A stretch of DNA of 64,000 nucleotides from NCBI RefSeq assembly GCF_022921115.1, contig NZ_CP095075.1:620001-684000 (forward strand), written 5' to 3'. Under the pieces are notes generated by a model, which was not told where the DNA came from, made no database searches, and saw only the letters and a list, made by a program, of their open reading frames with translations. Position numbers and translations under genes: made by a program. This document shows, piece after piece, positions 19,138 to 30,229 of the stretch (positions are counted from its first letter, which is position 1; each line of letters starts with the position of its first letter). This stretch comes from Halobacillus amylolyticus. GTDB lineage: Bacteria; Bacillota; Bacilli; Bacillales; Halobacillaceae.

Positions 19138-20040
19138 CTAGATTCGGTTGTTCACTTGCATTTGATGACTTGGCAGAGCTTTACCAAGCTTCTCTTGGAT
19201 GTAGCTTGCTGCTTCTAGTAGTTTTCCTTGATGAATCCCTGTCTGAATCCCCATGGAATCAAGCATATAAACTAAATCATCTGTAGCTAAGTTCCCTGAG
19301 GCACCTTTGGCATATGGACAGCCGCCAAGCCCCCCTAATGAACCATCAAACAACGAAATATCGTGCTGCAGCGAAACGAGCACGTTTGCAAGTGCCATCC
19401 CCTGCGTGTTATGAAAATGCATCGCCACTTTTGAAAAATCAAGCTTATCTTTTAAGTAATGAAGCGTTTGGTCCACTTGCTTCGGATCAGCAACACCGAT
19501 CGTATCACCTAGGGATAGCTCATCAATTCCCATATCAAACAGGCGGTTAGATACTTCCAACACTTGACTTGGCGGAATGTTCCCTTCATATGGACAGCCG
19601 AACACTGTTGAAACGTAGCCGCGTACCGGTTTATGATTCGACTTCGCCTCTTTGACCACTTCTTCAAGCACAGGATATGTCTCTTCAATGGTCTTATTGA
19701 TATTATTTTTATTATGAGACTCACTTGCAGACATGAAGACAGATACTTCATCAACATTTGTTTCAAGTGCCACTTCAAGACCTTTCATATTTGGCACGAG
19801 GGCCGCATAGGTGATTCCTTCTTTACGTGTAATCCCTTCTGCCACTTCTCTTGCATCTTTAAGCTGTGGAATCCATTTCGGATGAACAAACGAACTGATT
19901 TCAATATAGTCATAGCCTGCCTCAGATAATTGATTGATCCATTCAATTTTATCCTCAGTAGCGATGCTTCCTTTTTCGTTCTGCAGTCCATCGCGAGGCC
20001 CCACTTCTTTAACTGTGACTTTATCCGGCCACTTCAGCAT
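19138..20040 (-). CDS. yngG: Hydroxymethylglutaryl-CoA lyase
   Basis: The 300-residue protein has the HMG-CoA lyase signature: VGPRDGLQNE at the N-terminus (metal and substrate binding), SSFVHPKWIPQLKDA, a VSVFMSASESHN strand, HFHNTQGMALAN, and the active-site Cys loop GGLGGCPYAKGASGN. It splits HMG-CoA into acetoacetate and acetyl-CoA, the final step of leucine degradation. It follows yngHB by 15 bases in the operon and has a modest GGAGCGG ribosome site. Confidence 0.93.
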   Translation of the reverse strand: MLKWPDKVTVKEVGPRDGLQNEKGSIATEDKIEWINQLSEAGYDYIEISSFVHPKWIPQLKDAREVAEGITRKEGITYAALVPNMKGLEVALETNVDEVSVFMSASESHNKNNINKTIEETYPVLEEVVKEAKSNHKPVRGYVSTVFGCPYEGNIPPSQVLEVSNRLFDMGIDELSLGDTIGVADPKQVDQTLHYLKDKLDFSKVAMHFHNTQGMALANVLVSLQHDISLFDGSLGGLGGCPYAKGASGNLATDDLVYMLDSMGIQTGIHQGKLLEAASYIQEKLGKALPSHQMQVNNRI

Positions 20041-20055
20041 TCTACCCGCTCCTAT

Positions 20056-20268
20056 TTATTCAATGATCGCAATAACGTCGCCTTCATTAACAAAATCGCC
20101 TTCAGCTACCTTCAGCTCTTTTACAGTGCCGTCTGCCTCAGAAGGAATCGGGATCTCCATTTTCATCGATTCTAAAATAGCGACATCTTCACCGCTTTTA
20201 ACTTGTTCCCCTTCTTTTGCAACAATCTTCCATACACTACCTGCCATCGATGCTTTTACTTCGTTCAT
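20056..20268 (-). CDS. yngHB: Biotin carrier (biotin/lipoyl attachment) protein
   Basis: This 70-residue single-domain protein has the biotinylation motif ESMKMEIPI with the modified Lys, flanked by the repeats of a barrel-sandwich hybrid (MAGSVWKIVAKEGEQVKSGED and ADGTVKELKVAEGDFVNEGD). It carries carboxybiotin between the biotin carboxylase encoded just upstream and the carboxyltransferase YngE. A separate carrier gene beside yngH is also the Bacillus subtilis arrangement. Confidence 0.93.
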   Translation of the reverse strand: MNEVKASMAGSVWKIVAKEGEQVKSGEDVAILESMKMEIPIPSEADGTVKELKVAEGDFVNEGDVIAIIE

Positions 20269-20281
20269 TGTTTCATCCTCC

Positions 20282-21637
20282 TTAGTGATTCGTTAGTGTC
20301 GGTAAATAGTAGTTTTCAATAAATGATGTCTTCGTTTCGCCCTGTTTGAACTTTTCGTGTGTAATGATACGTTTTAACATCATGACATTACTCTTTATTC
20401 CTTGAACTTCATATTGGTGAAGCGCTGTTGTCAACCTTTCAATAGCTTCCTCTCTCGATGTTCCTGTAACGATAAGCTTTGCTATCATAGGATCATAGAA
20501 AGGAGTAACCTGTGATTGGCCATGAACAGCCAACTCATGGCGTATTCCTTCTCCTTGTGGCAGTACTAGATTGGTTAACTGGCCTGGAGATGGAAAGAAA
20601 GTATTGGAGTCTTCGGCATAGATACGAACCTCAATGGCGTGACCATTGATAGATAGGTCTTCTTGTCTGATAGCCAACTTCTCTCCAGCAGCCACACGCA
20701 GCTGTTGTTCAACAAGGTCGAGCCCAGTAATTTCTTCGGTAACAGGATGCTCCACCTGCAATCGTGTGTTCATCTCAAGAAAGTAGTAATTCTCCTGTTC
20801 ATCAACTAAAAATTCAATCGTACCGGCATTAGCATATCCAAGCGTCTGCACAGCCTTTAGGGCACTTTCTCCCATGCTTTGTCTCGTTTGATCTGAAAGA
20901 AATGGGGAAGGGGCTTCCTCCACTACTTTCTGATGCCTGCGTTGAATTGAACACTCCCGTTCAAATAAATGAACCGCATTTCCGAACTCATCTGCTAGCA
21001 CTTGTATTTCGATGTGGCGCGGGTCAACAATTTGTTTTTCCATAAACATTTTTCCATCGCCAAAAAAGGTTTCGGCACGTTTTTGGTTGCCTTCAAATGC
21101 TTTCTCAAGCTCTCCGTCATTTTTTACAGCCTGCATGCCAATTCCACCGCCGCCCGCTGCTGCTTTAAGCATAAGAGGGTACCCCATTTGTTTGGCGATT
21201 TCTTTTGCTTCTTCTGTATCAGCTACGGCTGCCTCTGTACCAGGTACAATCGGGACACCTGCTTGTTGCATTTCGCTTCGGGCTGCGATCTTATCACCCA
21301 TTTTAGCAATAACTTCTGAAGAGGGGCCGATAAAAACAAGTCCAGCTTCCCGTACTCTTTTTGCAAAATCAGCATTTTCACTTAACAGCCCATAGCCAGG
21401 ATGAATCGCTTCAGCGCCTGATTTTTGTGCGACTTGTAAAATCTTATCGACATTTAAATACGATTCATTAACGCGCGGCTTCCCGATTAAGTAACTCTCA
21501 TCTGCTTCCTCAACATAGGGTGCTTGTTGATCGGCCTCAGAATAAACGACCACTGTTTTAATATTTAATCTTGCACATGTACGGATAATTCGTGAGGCGA
21601 TTTCACCACGATTGGCAATTAATACCTTTGAAAACAA
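20282..21637 (-). CDS. yngH: Biotin carboxylase subunit of acyl-CoA carboxylase
   Basis: The 451-residue ATP-grasp protein has an N-terminal domain (KVLIANRGEIASRIIRT), the glycine-rich ATP lid KAAAGGGGIGMQAV, the bicarbonate and biotin site FLEMNTRLQVEHPVTEEITG with its catalytic Arg, and a C-terminal barrel. It uses ATP to carboxylate biotin on YngHB, the first half-reaction of 3-methylcrotonyl-CoA carboxylase. Spacing to yngI (15 bases) and yngHB (13 bases) indicates one transcript. Confidence 0.92.
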   Translation of the reverse strand: MFSKVLIANRGEIASRIIRTCARLNIKTVVVYSEADQQAPYVEEADESYLIGKPRVNESYLNVDKILQVAQKSGAEAIHPGYGLLSENADFAKRVREAGLVFIGPSSEVIAKMGDKIAARSEMQQAGVPIVPGTEAAVADTEEAKEIAKQMGYPLMLKAAAGGGGIGMQAVKNDGELEKAFEGNQKRAETFFGDGKMFMEKQIVDPRHIEIQVLADEFGNAVHLFERECSIQRRHQKVVEEAPSPFLSDQTRQSMGESALKAVQTLGYANAGTIEFLVDEQENYYFLEMNTRLQVEHPVTEEITGLDLVEQQLRVAAGEKLAIRQEDLSINGHAIEVRIYAEDSNTFFPSPGQLTNLVLPQGEGIRHELAVHGQSQVTPFYDPMIAKLIVTGTSREEAIERLTTALHQYEVQGIKSNVMMLKRIITHEKFKQGETKTSFIENYYLPTLTNH

Positions 21638-21652
21638 AGCTATCCCTCCTAT

Positions 21653-23293
21653 TTATGAATGAGCATTAATAAAGTCAACGGCATCTTCTCTAAGCTTGAA
21701 TTTTTGGATTTTACCGCTGGCGGTCATCGGATATTCATCTGTAAACCGAATGTACTTGGGAATCTTATGTTTAGAAATTTGCCGTTCACAAAAAGCACGG
21801 ATGTCTTCTTCACTGACTTCTGTTCCTTCTTTCGTAATGATAAAGGCCATGATTTCTTCACCAAACTTCTGATCAGGCACACCGATGACTTGGACATCCA
21901 GTACGTCAGGATGTTGGTATAAAAATTCTTCGATTTCACGTGGATAGACATTTTCACCACCACGGATGATCATATCTTTCATTCTACCAGTTATCTCCAA
22001 ATAACCTTCCTTATCCATCACAGCAATATCACCCGTGTGCAGCCATCCATCTTGATCAATAGCTGCCTCCGTAGCTTCTTCATTCTTGTAATAGCCTTTC
22101 ATAACTAAGTAGCCACGGGTGCACAGCTCCCCTGGAATACCAGGTTCGATTTCCTCCCCTGTAGCGGGATCCACTACTTTCACTTCTACATTTGGATGGA
22201 CACGACCGACCGTTCCGACTTTTCGTTCAATTGGATCATCTGTTCTCGTCTGGGTAATAACAGGAGAAGATTCAGTTTGTCCATAGGCAATCGTAATTTC
22301 ACTTGCGCCCATTTTATCAATTACATCCTTCATTACTTCCATCGGACAAGTCGATCCTGCCATGATCCCTGTTCTCAACGTTGTCGGCTTATATTTTTCA
22401 AAACTAGGATCATTTAACTCGGCAATGAACATTGTCGGCACACCATGAAGTCCTGTACACGATTCTTCACTTACAGCTTTCAACACTTTTTCCGGGTTAA
22501 ACTGTTCTAAAATAACCATGGTTGACGCCTTCGAAACAGCCGCCATTGTACCTAACACACACCCGAAACAGTGGAAGAATGGAACAGGAATACAAAGACG
22601 ATCCTCTGGGGTTAGTTTCATAGAATCAGCCACTTGGTTCCCGTTGTTGACAATGTTGTTATGACTGAGCATAACCCCTTTAGGAAAACCTGTTGTTCCA
22701 GAGGTGTATTGCATATTGATCACGTCTTGATAGGATAAAGAGCGTTTCCTCACTTCTAGTTCTTCTGTTGATGTTGAACGGCCCATATCAACGAGGTCCT
22801 GCCAAGAAAAGCAACCTGGGTACTCTTTATCACTCAGTACGATGATATTCTTCAAATGCGGCAAGCGCTCACTTTGTAAATCACCTTTAACAGATGAGTC
22901 CAGTTCCGGACAAATTTCTTTTAAAATATTAATATAGGAAGTACCCTTAAACTCTTCGGCCAGGATAAGTGTTGTCGCATCCGATTGTTTAAGCAGATAT
23001 TCAAGTTCCTGGGCTCGATAATTTGTATTGACGGTTACTAGGACTGCACCCATTTTCCCTGTGGCAAATTGCGAAACCAACCATTCAGGTTTGTTATCTG
23101 ACCAGATAGCAAGATGTTCCCCCTTCTCGACACCTAAAGCCATCATTCCTTTAGCAGCTTGATCTGCCATTTCATTAAATTCCTGGTAAGTTTTCCTTAT
23201 CTTTAATTCCGGGTAAACCATCGCTTCGTTGTCTGGAAACATTTCAGCCTGTTTCTCTAATAATTCACCTACTGTCATTTGTAAAAGGGACAT
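21653..23293 (-). CDS. yngI: AMP-binding acyl-CoA ligase
   Basis: The 546-residue protein belongs to the adenylate-forming family. It has MQYTSGTTGFPKGVMLSHNN, the AYGQTESSPV motif, DGWLHTGDIAVMDKEGYLEITGRMKDMIIRGGENVYPREIEE at the hinge, and the C-terminal catalytic Lys in MTASGKIQKFKLRE. In the operon it likely activates a branched short- or medium-chain acid such as isovalerate or methylcrotonate to its CoA ester, which would feed YngJ. The ATG is well spaced from AAGGAGG. A 145-bp repeat separates it from yngJ, which may alter coupling between the two genes. Confidence 0.9.
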   Translation of the reverse strand: MSLLQMTVGELLEKQAEMFPDNEAMVYPELKIRKTYQEFNEMADQAAKGMMALGVEKGEHLAIWSDNKPEWLVSQFATGKMGAVLVTVNTNYRAQELEYLLKQSDATTLILAEEFKGTSYINILKEICPELDSSVKGDLQSERLPHLKNIIVLSDKEYPGCFSWQDLVDMGRSTSTEELEVRKRSLSYQDVINMQYTSGTTGFPKGVMLSHNNIVNNGNQVADSMKLTPEDRLCIPVPFFHCFGCVLGTMAAVSKASTMVILEQFNPEKVLKAVSEESCTGLHGVPTMFIAELNDPSFEKYKPTTLRTGIMAGSTCPMEVMKDVIDKMGASEITIAYGQTESSPVITQTRTDDPIERKVGTVGRVHPNVEVKVVDPATGEEIEPGIPGELCTRGYLVMKGYYKNEEATEAAIDQDGWLHTGDIAVMDKEGYLEITGRMKDMIIRGGENVYPREIEEFLYQHPDVLDVQVIGVPDQKFGEEIMAFIITKEGTEVSEEDIRAFCERQISKHKIPKYIRFTDEYPMTASGKIQKFKLREDAVDFINAHS

Positions 23294-23315
23294 GTATGAA
23301 CCTCCTTAAAATGTG

Positions 23316-23460
23316 TGTTCAAAAAGTTGCCAAATTAGAAGCAAGAAGGTCGAGGCGGCATAGCTTTGAGCAACGGAACGTATGCTTCATGATACGTGAG
23401 TAGCGGAAAAGCAAGCCAACGAAGAGATTCGCCGCTTATCATTTGGTGACTTTTTGAACA
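23316..23460. repeat. MITE-like repeat, copy 1 (inside the leucine operon)
   Basis: This 145-bp element has complementary ends: TGTTCAAAAAGT at the left and ACTTTTTGAACA at the right. Its outer 30-50 bases match a second copy at 35182-35357, including CCAAATTAGAA, GGTCGAGGCGG and AAGCCAACGAAGAGATTCGC. It sits between yngJ and yngI and encodes nothing. The RNA would fold into a long hairpin. Confidence 0.8.
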
Positions 23461-23474
23461 TCCTCTTAAATGTA

Positions 23475-24617
23475 TTAACAGCCTAACTGACGAGCAATGA
23501 CCAATCGTTGAATTTCGGATGTACCTTCACCAATCTCAAGTAATTTCGCATCTCTTAAATACCTTTCCACTTCATACTCACGCATGTAACCATAACCGCC
23601 ATGAATTTGAATGGCTTGGTTGGCTGAGCGAAAGGCCGTTTCCGAGGCAAATAATTTGGCATAGGCCGATTCTTTTGTAAACGGTTTCTTTTGATCCTTC
23701 AGCCAAGCTGCTTTTAACACCATATTGCGGGCAAGCTCTACTTCCATTGCCATATCAGAAAGCTTAAATTGAATAGCCTGAAAATCTGAGATTGGTTTTC
23801 CAAACTGTTTTCTCTCTTTTGCATAAGCAAGCGCTTTGTCTAAAGAGGCCTGTGCAATACCAACCGCAAGAGCAGCAATTGAAATTCTTCCTCCATCAAG
23901 TGTATGCAAGAACTGTTTGAACCCACCCTTTTCATCACCGAGGATATTTTCTTTAGGAACTTTTACATCTTCTAAAATAATTTCACACGTATTGGAACCG
24001 CGGACCCCCATCTTTTCATATGGACTGCTGATCTTCATGCCAGGGGTATCTTTAGGAATAATAAAAGCAGAGATAATGTTTTTACCATCTTCTCTTTGAC
24101 CTGATACGGCTGTTACGGTAATAGTTTCGGCATATTCAGCATTGGTGATCCAGCATTTTTCTCCATTGATAACATAATGATCTCCTTGTAAAACTGCACG
24201 TGTTTGCGTCCCACCGGCGTCAGATCCAGCATTAGGCTCTGTTAAGCCGAAAGAACCAAGCGTTTCCCCTTTGGCTAACGGCGTTAAATATTTTTGCTTT
24301 TGTTCTTCGGTTCCGAAATAGTAAAGCGGACTAGCGCCAAGAGAAACAGCAGCTGCATAACTTAACCCCGTCGAACCGCAAACCTTAGCGATTTCCTCAA
24401 CAGCTAATGCATACGTAATCGTATCTCCACCTGAACCGCCATATTCTTCAGGAAAAGGAATTCCGAGCAAACCAAGCCTGCCCATTTCATCAAAAATATC
24501 TTTCGGAAACTCTGCATTTACATCAATATCAACCGCTCGCGGACGAATCACACGATCAGCAAAATCTCTCACCATTTTCCTTGTCATTTCCTGTTCTTTC
24601 GTTAATTCAAAATTCAT
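23475..24617 (-). CDS. yngJ: Isovaleryl-CoA dehydrogenase-type acyl-CoA dehydrogenase
   Basis: The 380-residue flavoprotein has the acyl-CoA dehydrogenase signatures [14 protein letters not shown] and [34 protein letters not shown], and the C-terminal block [31 protein letters not shown], where the base Glu is expected. It oxidises isovaleryl-CoA to 3-methylcrotonyl-CoA with FAD and passes electrons to electron-transfer flavoprotein. It is the first gene of the operon. Upstream lie a TetR-type palindrome and a cre-like site, then the tetR gene on the same strand. Confidence 0.9.
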   Translation of the reverse strand: MNFELTKEQEMTRKMVRDFADRVIRPRAVDIDVNAEFPKDIFDEMGRLGLLGIPFPEEYGGSGGDTITYALAVEEIAKVCGSTGLSYAAAVSLGASPLYYFGTEEQKQKYLTPLAKGETLGSFGLTEPNAGSDAGGTQTRAVLQGDHYVINGEKCWITNAEYAETITVTAVSGQREDGKNIISAFIIPKDTPGMKISSPYEKMGVRGSNTCEIILEDVKVPKENILGDEKGGFKQFLHTLDGGRISIAALAVGIAQASLDKALAYAKERKQFGKPISDFQAIQFKLSDMAMEVELARNMVLKAAWLKDQKKPFTKESAYAKLFASETAFRSANQAIQIHGGYGYMREYEVERYLRDAKLLEIGEGTSEIQRLVIARQLGC

Positions 24618-24637
24618 GGAGCTCCTCCTTTATGAAA

Positions 24638-24653
24638 GACCGACTGGTTGGTC
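24638..24653. promoter_or_regulatory. TetR-type operator upstream of yngJ
   Basis: GACCGACTGGTTGGTC is a 16-bp palindrome (6 of 8 pairs) 21 bases before yngJ. It resembles the ACCNACNNGTNGGT-type operators of acyl-CoA-responsive TetR regulators, and a TetR gene ends 32 bases further upstream. It is the likely control point of the leucine operon. Confidence 0.6.
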
Positions 24654-24675
24654 TGTTTGAACCAAAAAAATAATG

Positions 24676-24689
24676 TGTAAGCGTTTACT
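24676..24689. promoter_or_regulatory. CcpA cre-like site upstream of yngJ
   Basis: TGTAAGCGTTTACT matches the catabolite-responsive element TGWAANCGNTNWCA at 13 of 14 positions. It overlaps the last codons of tetR and lies 59 bases before yngJ. Glucose repression of the operon through CcpA is the inference. Confidence 0.6.
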
Positions 24690-25317
24690 TTGCAGCGTAA
24701 AAAAAAGGGGCTTTCAGCATTGTCTGTTGATATTCGTCTTCCTTTTCTGAAGGAAGCAAAGAATGAAGAATTAAGTCAACATACACATCGGCAATTTCAT
24801 CAATCGTGTATTGTCCATCATCTTTATACCATTTGTAAATCCAATTCACCATCCCTAGGATCGCCATACTTGTAATGATGGCAGGCAGCTCTTTTCTAAA
24901 GTCTCCTAATTGCTGACCTTCCTCAATCACACGTAAAACCATCTGCTTAAATTGATCACGCTTGTATTTAATCTGTTCTTCATATTTCGGCTTCAAGTAC
25001 AGGTTCTCTTGATAAAAGACGGAGATATGAGGTTTATACAAATCAAACACCTTTACGAAAGCACGAATGATCGATTGGATTTTATCAACAGGGGAAGTGT
25101 GTGTGTGATTAGCTGTCTTTGCTTCTTTGAGAACGTATGTAATAAAGGTATCGTGGATGACAAAAAGAAGCTCATCTTTAGATTTAAAATGGTGATAGAA
25201 CCCTCCCTTTGATGTATTCGAAGATTTTACAATTTGATTGACGGTTACACCATGGAAGCCATTTTGTTCAAATAAATTGAGAGACGTTTGGATGATCGTT
25301 TCTCTTAAATTAGCCAT
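24685..25317 (-). CDS. TetR-family regulator of the leucine operon
   Basis: The 210-residue protein has a TetR helix-turn-helix at residues 5-50 (ETIIQTSLNLFEQNGFHG, VNQIVKSSNTSKGGFYHHFKSKDEL). Its ligand domain contains LYKPHISVFYQENLYLKP and resembles FadR/KstR-type acyl-CoA sensors. It ends just before the operator and cre site of yngJ and is on the same strand, so it probably represses the operon and releases it on binding an acyl-CoA; this is inferred from position. The start chosen is the ATG at 25317 with a GGGGTAGGTG upstream; the ATG at 25332 lacks a ribosome site. Confidence 0.85.
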   Translation of the reverse strand: MANLRETIIQTSLNLFEQNGFHGVTVNQIVKSSNTSKGGFYHHFKSKDELLFVIHDTFITYVLKEAKTANHTHTSPVDKIQSIIRAFVKVFDLYKPHISVFYQENLYLKPKYEEQIKYKRDQFKQMVLRVIEEGQQLGDFRKELPAIITSMAILGMVNWIYKWYKDDGQYTIDEIADVYVDLILHSLLPSEKEDEYQQTMLKAPFFYAAK

Positions 25318-25335
25318 ACACCTACCCCTCATTTA

Positions 25336-25349
25336 TGAATATACATTCA
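25336..25349. promoter_or_regulatory. Palindrome upstream of the TetR gene
   Basis: TGAATATACATTCA has 5-bp inverted arms and lies about 20 bases before the tetR start. It contains a TATATT on the minus strand that could be a -10. It may be an autoregulatory site, but it differs in sequence from the yngJ operator. Confidence 0.3.
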
Positions 25350-25378
25350 GCTTATCACATTTTTCAGAAAAAACAATA

Positions 25379-25555
25379 GAAAAGCGGAGGCGTCTTGGTC
25401 AGACTCCAAAAGCATAAGCAGAGCGGCACAGTCAGGCGGTCTTCCCCCACGTAGGCGAACTGCTTATATAGTCTAGTCGCCGGTGCTAGATAATAAGAAA
25501 AGCAGAGGCGACCGGGAGACACGACAAGCATAAGCGAAGAGGGGCGTTTAGACCT
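25379..25555. repeat. Two adjacent GAAAAGCGGAGGCG-type repeats
   Basis: GAAAAGCGGAGGCG at 25379 and GAAAAGCAGAGGCG at 25497 begin two related units. Each is followed by a block containing AAGCATAAGC (25408 and 25525). The first is about 112 bp and contains a TGCTTAT that is complementary to its own ATAAGCA; the second is shortened to about 58 bp. This is a short interspersed repeat seen in many Bacillaceae genomes. It fills the 301-bp gap between tetR and parC and encodes nothing. Confidence 0.65.
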
Positions 25556-25585
25556 TTCTTACATATTTCCAGAAGCCATTCATAT

Positions 25586-25612
25586 AAAAAACCCCTCTCA
25601 GTGAGAAGGGTC
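25586..25612 (-). terminator. Terminator of parEC
   Basis: On the minus strand a stem built from ACCCTTCTCA and TGAGAGGGGT is followed by six T. It lies 7 bases after the parC stop codon. Confidence 0.85.
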
Positions 25613-25618
25613 AGCTTA

Positions 25619-28072
25619 CTATTCATTGTTTTCATCCGCAAAAGGAATCTCATACTCAGGCTGTACCCAAGCTTCAATGACTTCACCGCTTTGTTCCGTA
25701 TCCATAACATATGATCCATTACTGTAACGGTCATTTGCTTTAAAATCCATTGGGTTTACAGTTATCAATTCCTCTTTTGCTGTTTTTAACACCAGTTGAT
25801 CCTGAGCTGAAACCATATGCAAATCAATGAGTCTATGAGGATTACTTTTCAACTCTCTTAGCATGACGACACCACGTTTCGCTCTGGAAGTTTGTTCAAA
25901 CTCCTTCAATCGCATCCGTTTTACTGCTCCACGATGGGTCGTGATGATGATTGAAGGATCTCTTGAGGCATCAAATGTTTGACCGGAAACCACTTGTTCT
26001 CCATCTTTTAGCTGGATGGCTTTCACACCGGCTGCCCGTTGTCCAACGGCGTTTACTTCTTCTTCATGATACCAGAGACCATAGGCTTTATTTGATGCAA
26101 TGAACAAATGTGAGTCCCCTGAAGTCACGTGGACATCAACGACCTCATCCTCCCCTTTTAAGTTAACCGCTACTAATGGTTTAGAATGGCGCTGTGCATG
26201 GTACAGTGGTAAATCACTCTTTTTAACCATCCCGTTTTTCGTAAAGAAGATTAAATAGTTTCCTTCTTTAAATTCACGAATCGGAATCGCTTCGACAATA
26301 AACTCATCTTTCTCAATCGAAACAAGGTTAGCGATGTGTTGACCGAGGTCTTTCCAGCGGATATCTGGCAGCTTGTGCACAGGAATAAACAGGTATTTTC
26401 CGAGGTTCGTAAACAGAAGCAGGTTATCAGTTGTATTGATTTCAAAGAGCCTGAGGATATGATCTCCATCTTTCATAGCAAAATCCTTGCCATTTGAAGC
26501 CGCATAGGAACGCAGGCTCGTCCGCTTAATGTAACCATCCTTAGTGACAGTAACGAGAATGTCTTCACTCGCAACGGTTACTTCGAGATCGACCTTCAAT
26601 TCTTGCACCTTTTCTTCGATTTGGGTTAGACGATCATCGTTGTACCGCTTCTTCATTGCTCGAAGATCTGCTTTAATGACTTTAAATAATTCGTGCTCAC
26701 TAGCAAGTAGTTTTTCTAAATAGCTGATCTGTTCTTTTAGCTCATCTGCTTCCTTTTGCAATTCTGTAATATCCGTGTTTGTTAATCTGTAAAGCTGCAA
26801 GGTTACAATCGCTTCAGATTGCTCTTCCGTAAAGTCGTAGGCTGCAATCAATTGCTGTTTTGCATCCTGTTTATCATTTGAACTACGAATTGTGGCAATC
26901 ACTTCATCTAGTATGGAGATCGCTTTAATAAGCCCTTCAACAATATGCGCACGGCGTTTCGCTTTATTTAAATCGTAGAGGGATTGTCTTGTCACGACTT
27001 CCCGCTGATGCTTAATATAAGCATCTAACATCAGCGGCAGGCCAAGTAATTTAGGTGTACGTTCATGGATTGCAACCATGTTAAAGTTGTAAGCAATTTG
27101 AAGGTCAGTATGTTTGTAAAGGTAATTTAAAACCCCTTCACTGTTGGCATCTTTTTTCAGTTCAACAACGATTCTCATCCCTGTCCGATCGGTTTCATCG
27201 CGAACCTCTGATATTCCTTCAACCTTACGATCAATACGTAACTCATCCATTCGTTTTACTAATGTAGCCTTGTTTACCTCATATGGAATCTCATCAATTA
27301 CAATCTGCTCACGTCCGCCGCGTACAGAATGGACAGCTGCTCGCCCGCGCAGGACAATTTTACCTTTCCCCGTTTCGTAGGCTTTTCTTAGACCTTCAAT
27401 CCCTTGAATCGTTCCACCTGTGGGAAAATCAGGTCCTTTTAACTTCGTCATTAACTCTTCAACTGAAGCACTTGGTTTATCAATTTTCATAATAACAGCA
27501 TCAATGACTTCCCCGAGATTGTGTGGAGGGATTTCAGTTGCATACCCCGCTGAAATTCCTGTCGATCCATTGGCAAGTAAATTAGGAAACTTTGCTGGCA
27601 ATACGGTTGGTTCTTGAATGGTATCATCAAAGTTCGGAATATGTTCAACGGTTTCCTTCTCAATATCTCTTAGTAATTCAGAGGAAATACTTGATAATCT
27701 CGCCTCAGTATAACGCATGGCGGCAGGTGGATCTCCATCCACACTCCCGTTGTTCCCGTGCATTTCAATTAACGATTTACGAACTTTCCAATCTTGACTT
27801 AGCCTTACCATCGCCTCATACACAGATGAATCCCCGTGCGGATGATAATTACCAATCACCGTACCGACGGTTTTAGCTGATTTCCGGTACGCCTTATCAT
27901 GTGTATTCTTTTCCTGGTGCATCGCGTATAAAATTCGGCGTTGAACAGGCTTCAAGCCATCTCTGGCATCAGGAAGCGCCCGTTCCTGAATAATATACTT
28001 ACTGTAACGGCCAAATCGGTCGCCCAGTACTTCCTCTAATGGTAAATCTAAAAACTTTTCTGCCTCAGCCAA
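25619..28072 (-). CDS. parC: DNA topoisomerase IV subunit A
   Basis: The 817-residue protein has the GyrA/ParC breakage-reunion domain: RALPDARDGLKPVQRRILYAM, GTVIGNYHPHGDSSVYEAMVRLSQDW and GNNGSVDGDPPAAMRYTEARLS with the catalytic Tyr121. A C-terminal beta-pinwheel follows with degenerate blades. The quinolone-determining positions read Asp81, Ser82, Ser83 and Glu86, the usual susceptible-type residues. ParC and ParE decatenate daughter chromosomes. ParC is distinguished from GyrA by the upstream parE (15 bases) and the missing GyrA box (QRRGGKG). A terminator follows directly. Confidence 0.95.
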   Translation of the reverse strand: MAEAEKFLDLPLEEVLGDRFGRYSKYIIQERALPDARDGLKPVQRRILYAMHQEKNTHDKAYRKSAKTVGTVIGNYHPHGDSSVYEAMVRLSQDWKVRKSLIEMHGNNGSVDGDPPAAMRYTEARLSSISSELLRDIEKETVEHIPNFDDTIQEPTVLPAKFPNLLANGSTGISAGYATEIPPHNLGEVIDAVIMKIDKPSASVEELMTKLKGPDFPTGGTIQGIEGLRKAYETGKGKIVLRGRAAVHSVRGGREQIVIDEIPYEVNKATLVKRMDELRIDRKVEGISEVRDETDRTGMRIVVELKKDANSEGVLNYLYKHTDLQIAYNFNMVAIHERTPKLLGLPLMLDAYIKHQREVVTRQSLYDLNKAKRRAHIVEGLIKAISILDEVIATIRSSNDKQDAKQQLIAAYDFTEEQSEAIVTLQLYRLTNTDITELQKEADELKEQISYLEKLLASEHELFKVIKADLRAMKKRYNDDRLTQIEEKVQELKVDLEVTVASEDILVTVTKDGYIKRTSLRSYAASNGKDFAMKDGDHILRLFEINTTDNLLLFTNLGKYLFIPVHKLPDIRWKDLGQHIANLVSIEKDEFIVEAIPIREFKEGNYLIFFTKNGMVKKSDLPLYHAQRHSKPLVAVNLKGEDEVVDVHVTSGDSHLFIASNKAYGLWYHEEEVNAVGQRAAGVKAIQLKDGEQVVSGQTFDASRDPSIIITTHRGAVKRMRLKEFEQTSRAKRGVVMLRELKSNPHRLIDLHMVSAQDQLVLKTAKEELITVNPMDFKANDRYSNGSYVMDTEQSGEVIEAWVQPEYEIPFADENNE

Positions 28073-28087
28073 CAGAAAATCCCCCTT

Positions 28088-30058
<1,971 letters not shown>

Positions 30059-30082
30059 CTAAAAACGACACGATCTACATCT

Positions 30083-30111
30083 ATAATAGAACAAACGTTC
30101 GTTCATGTAAA
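30083..30111 (-). promoter_or_regulatory. SigA promoter of parEC with LexA box
   Basis: On the minus strand TTTACA (30106-30111) and TATTAT (30083-30088) are separated by 17 bases. GAACAAACGTTC (30089-30100) fills most of the spacer and matches GAACN4GTTC exactly, with a G after it as in the full CGAACN4GTTCG form. Confidence 0.75.
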
Positions 30112-30189
30112 CGTCCATATAAATACATCACTTGTTATATTGTAGCGGTTTTATTGAAATCCGCAAATACAATTATCAATAATAACGAG

Positions 30190-30214
30190 AAAAAATCCCT
30201 GCCACAGCAGGGAT
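30190..30214 (-). terminator. Terminator of yneT
   Basis: TCCCTGC (30196-30202) pairs with GCAGGGA (30207-30213), extended by flanking A/T pairs, and is followed by a T-run on the minus strand. Confidence 0.85.
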
Positions 30215-30229
30215 TTCACCTAAAATATT

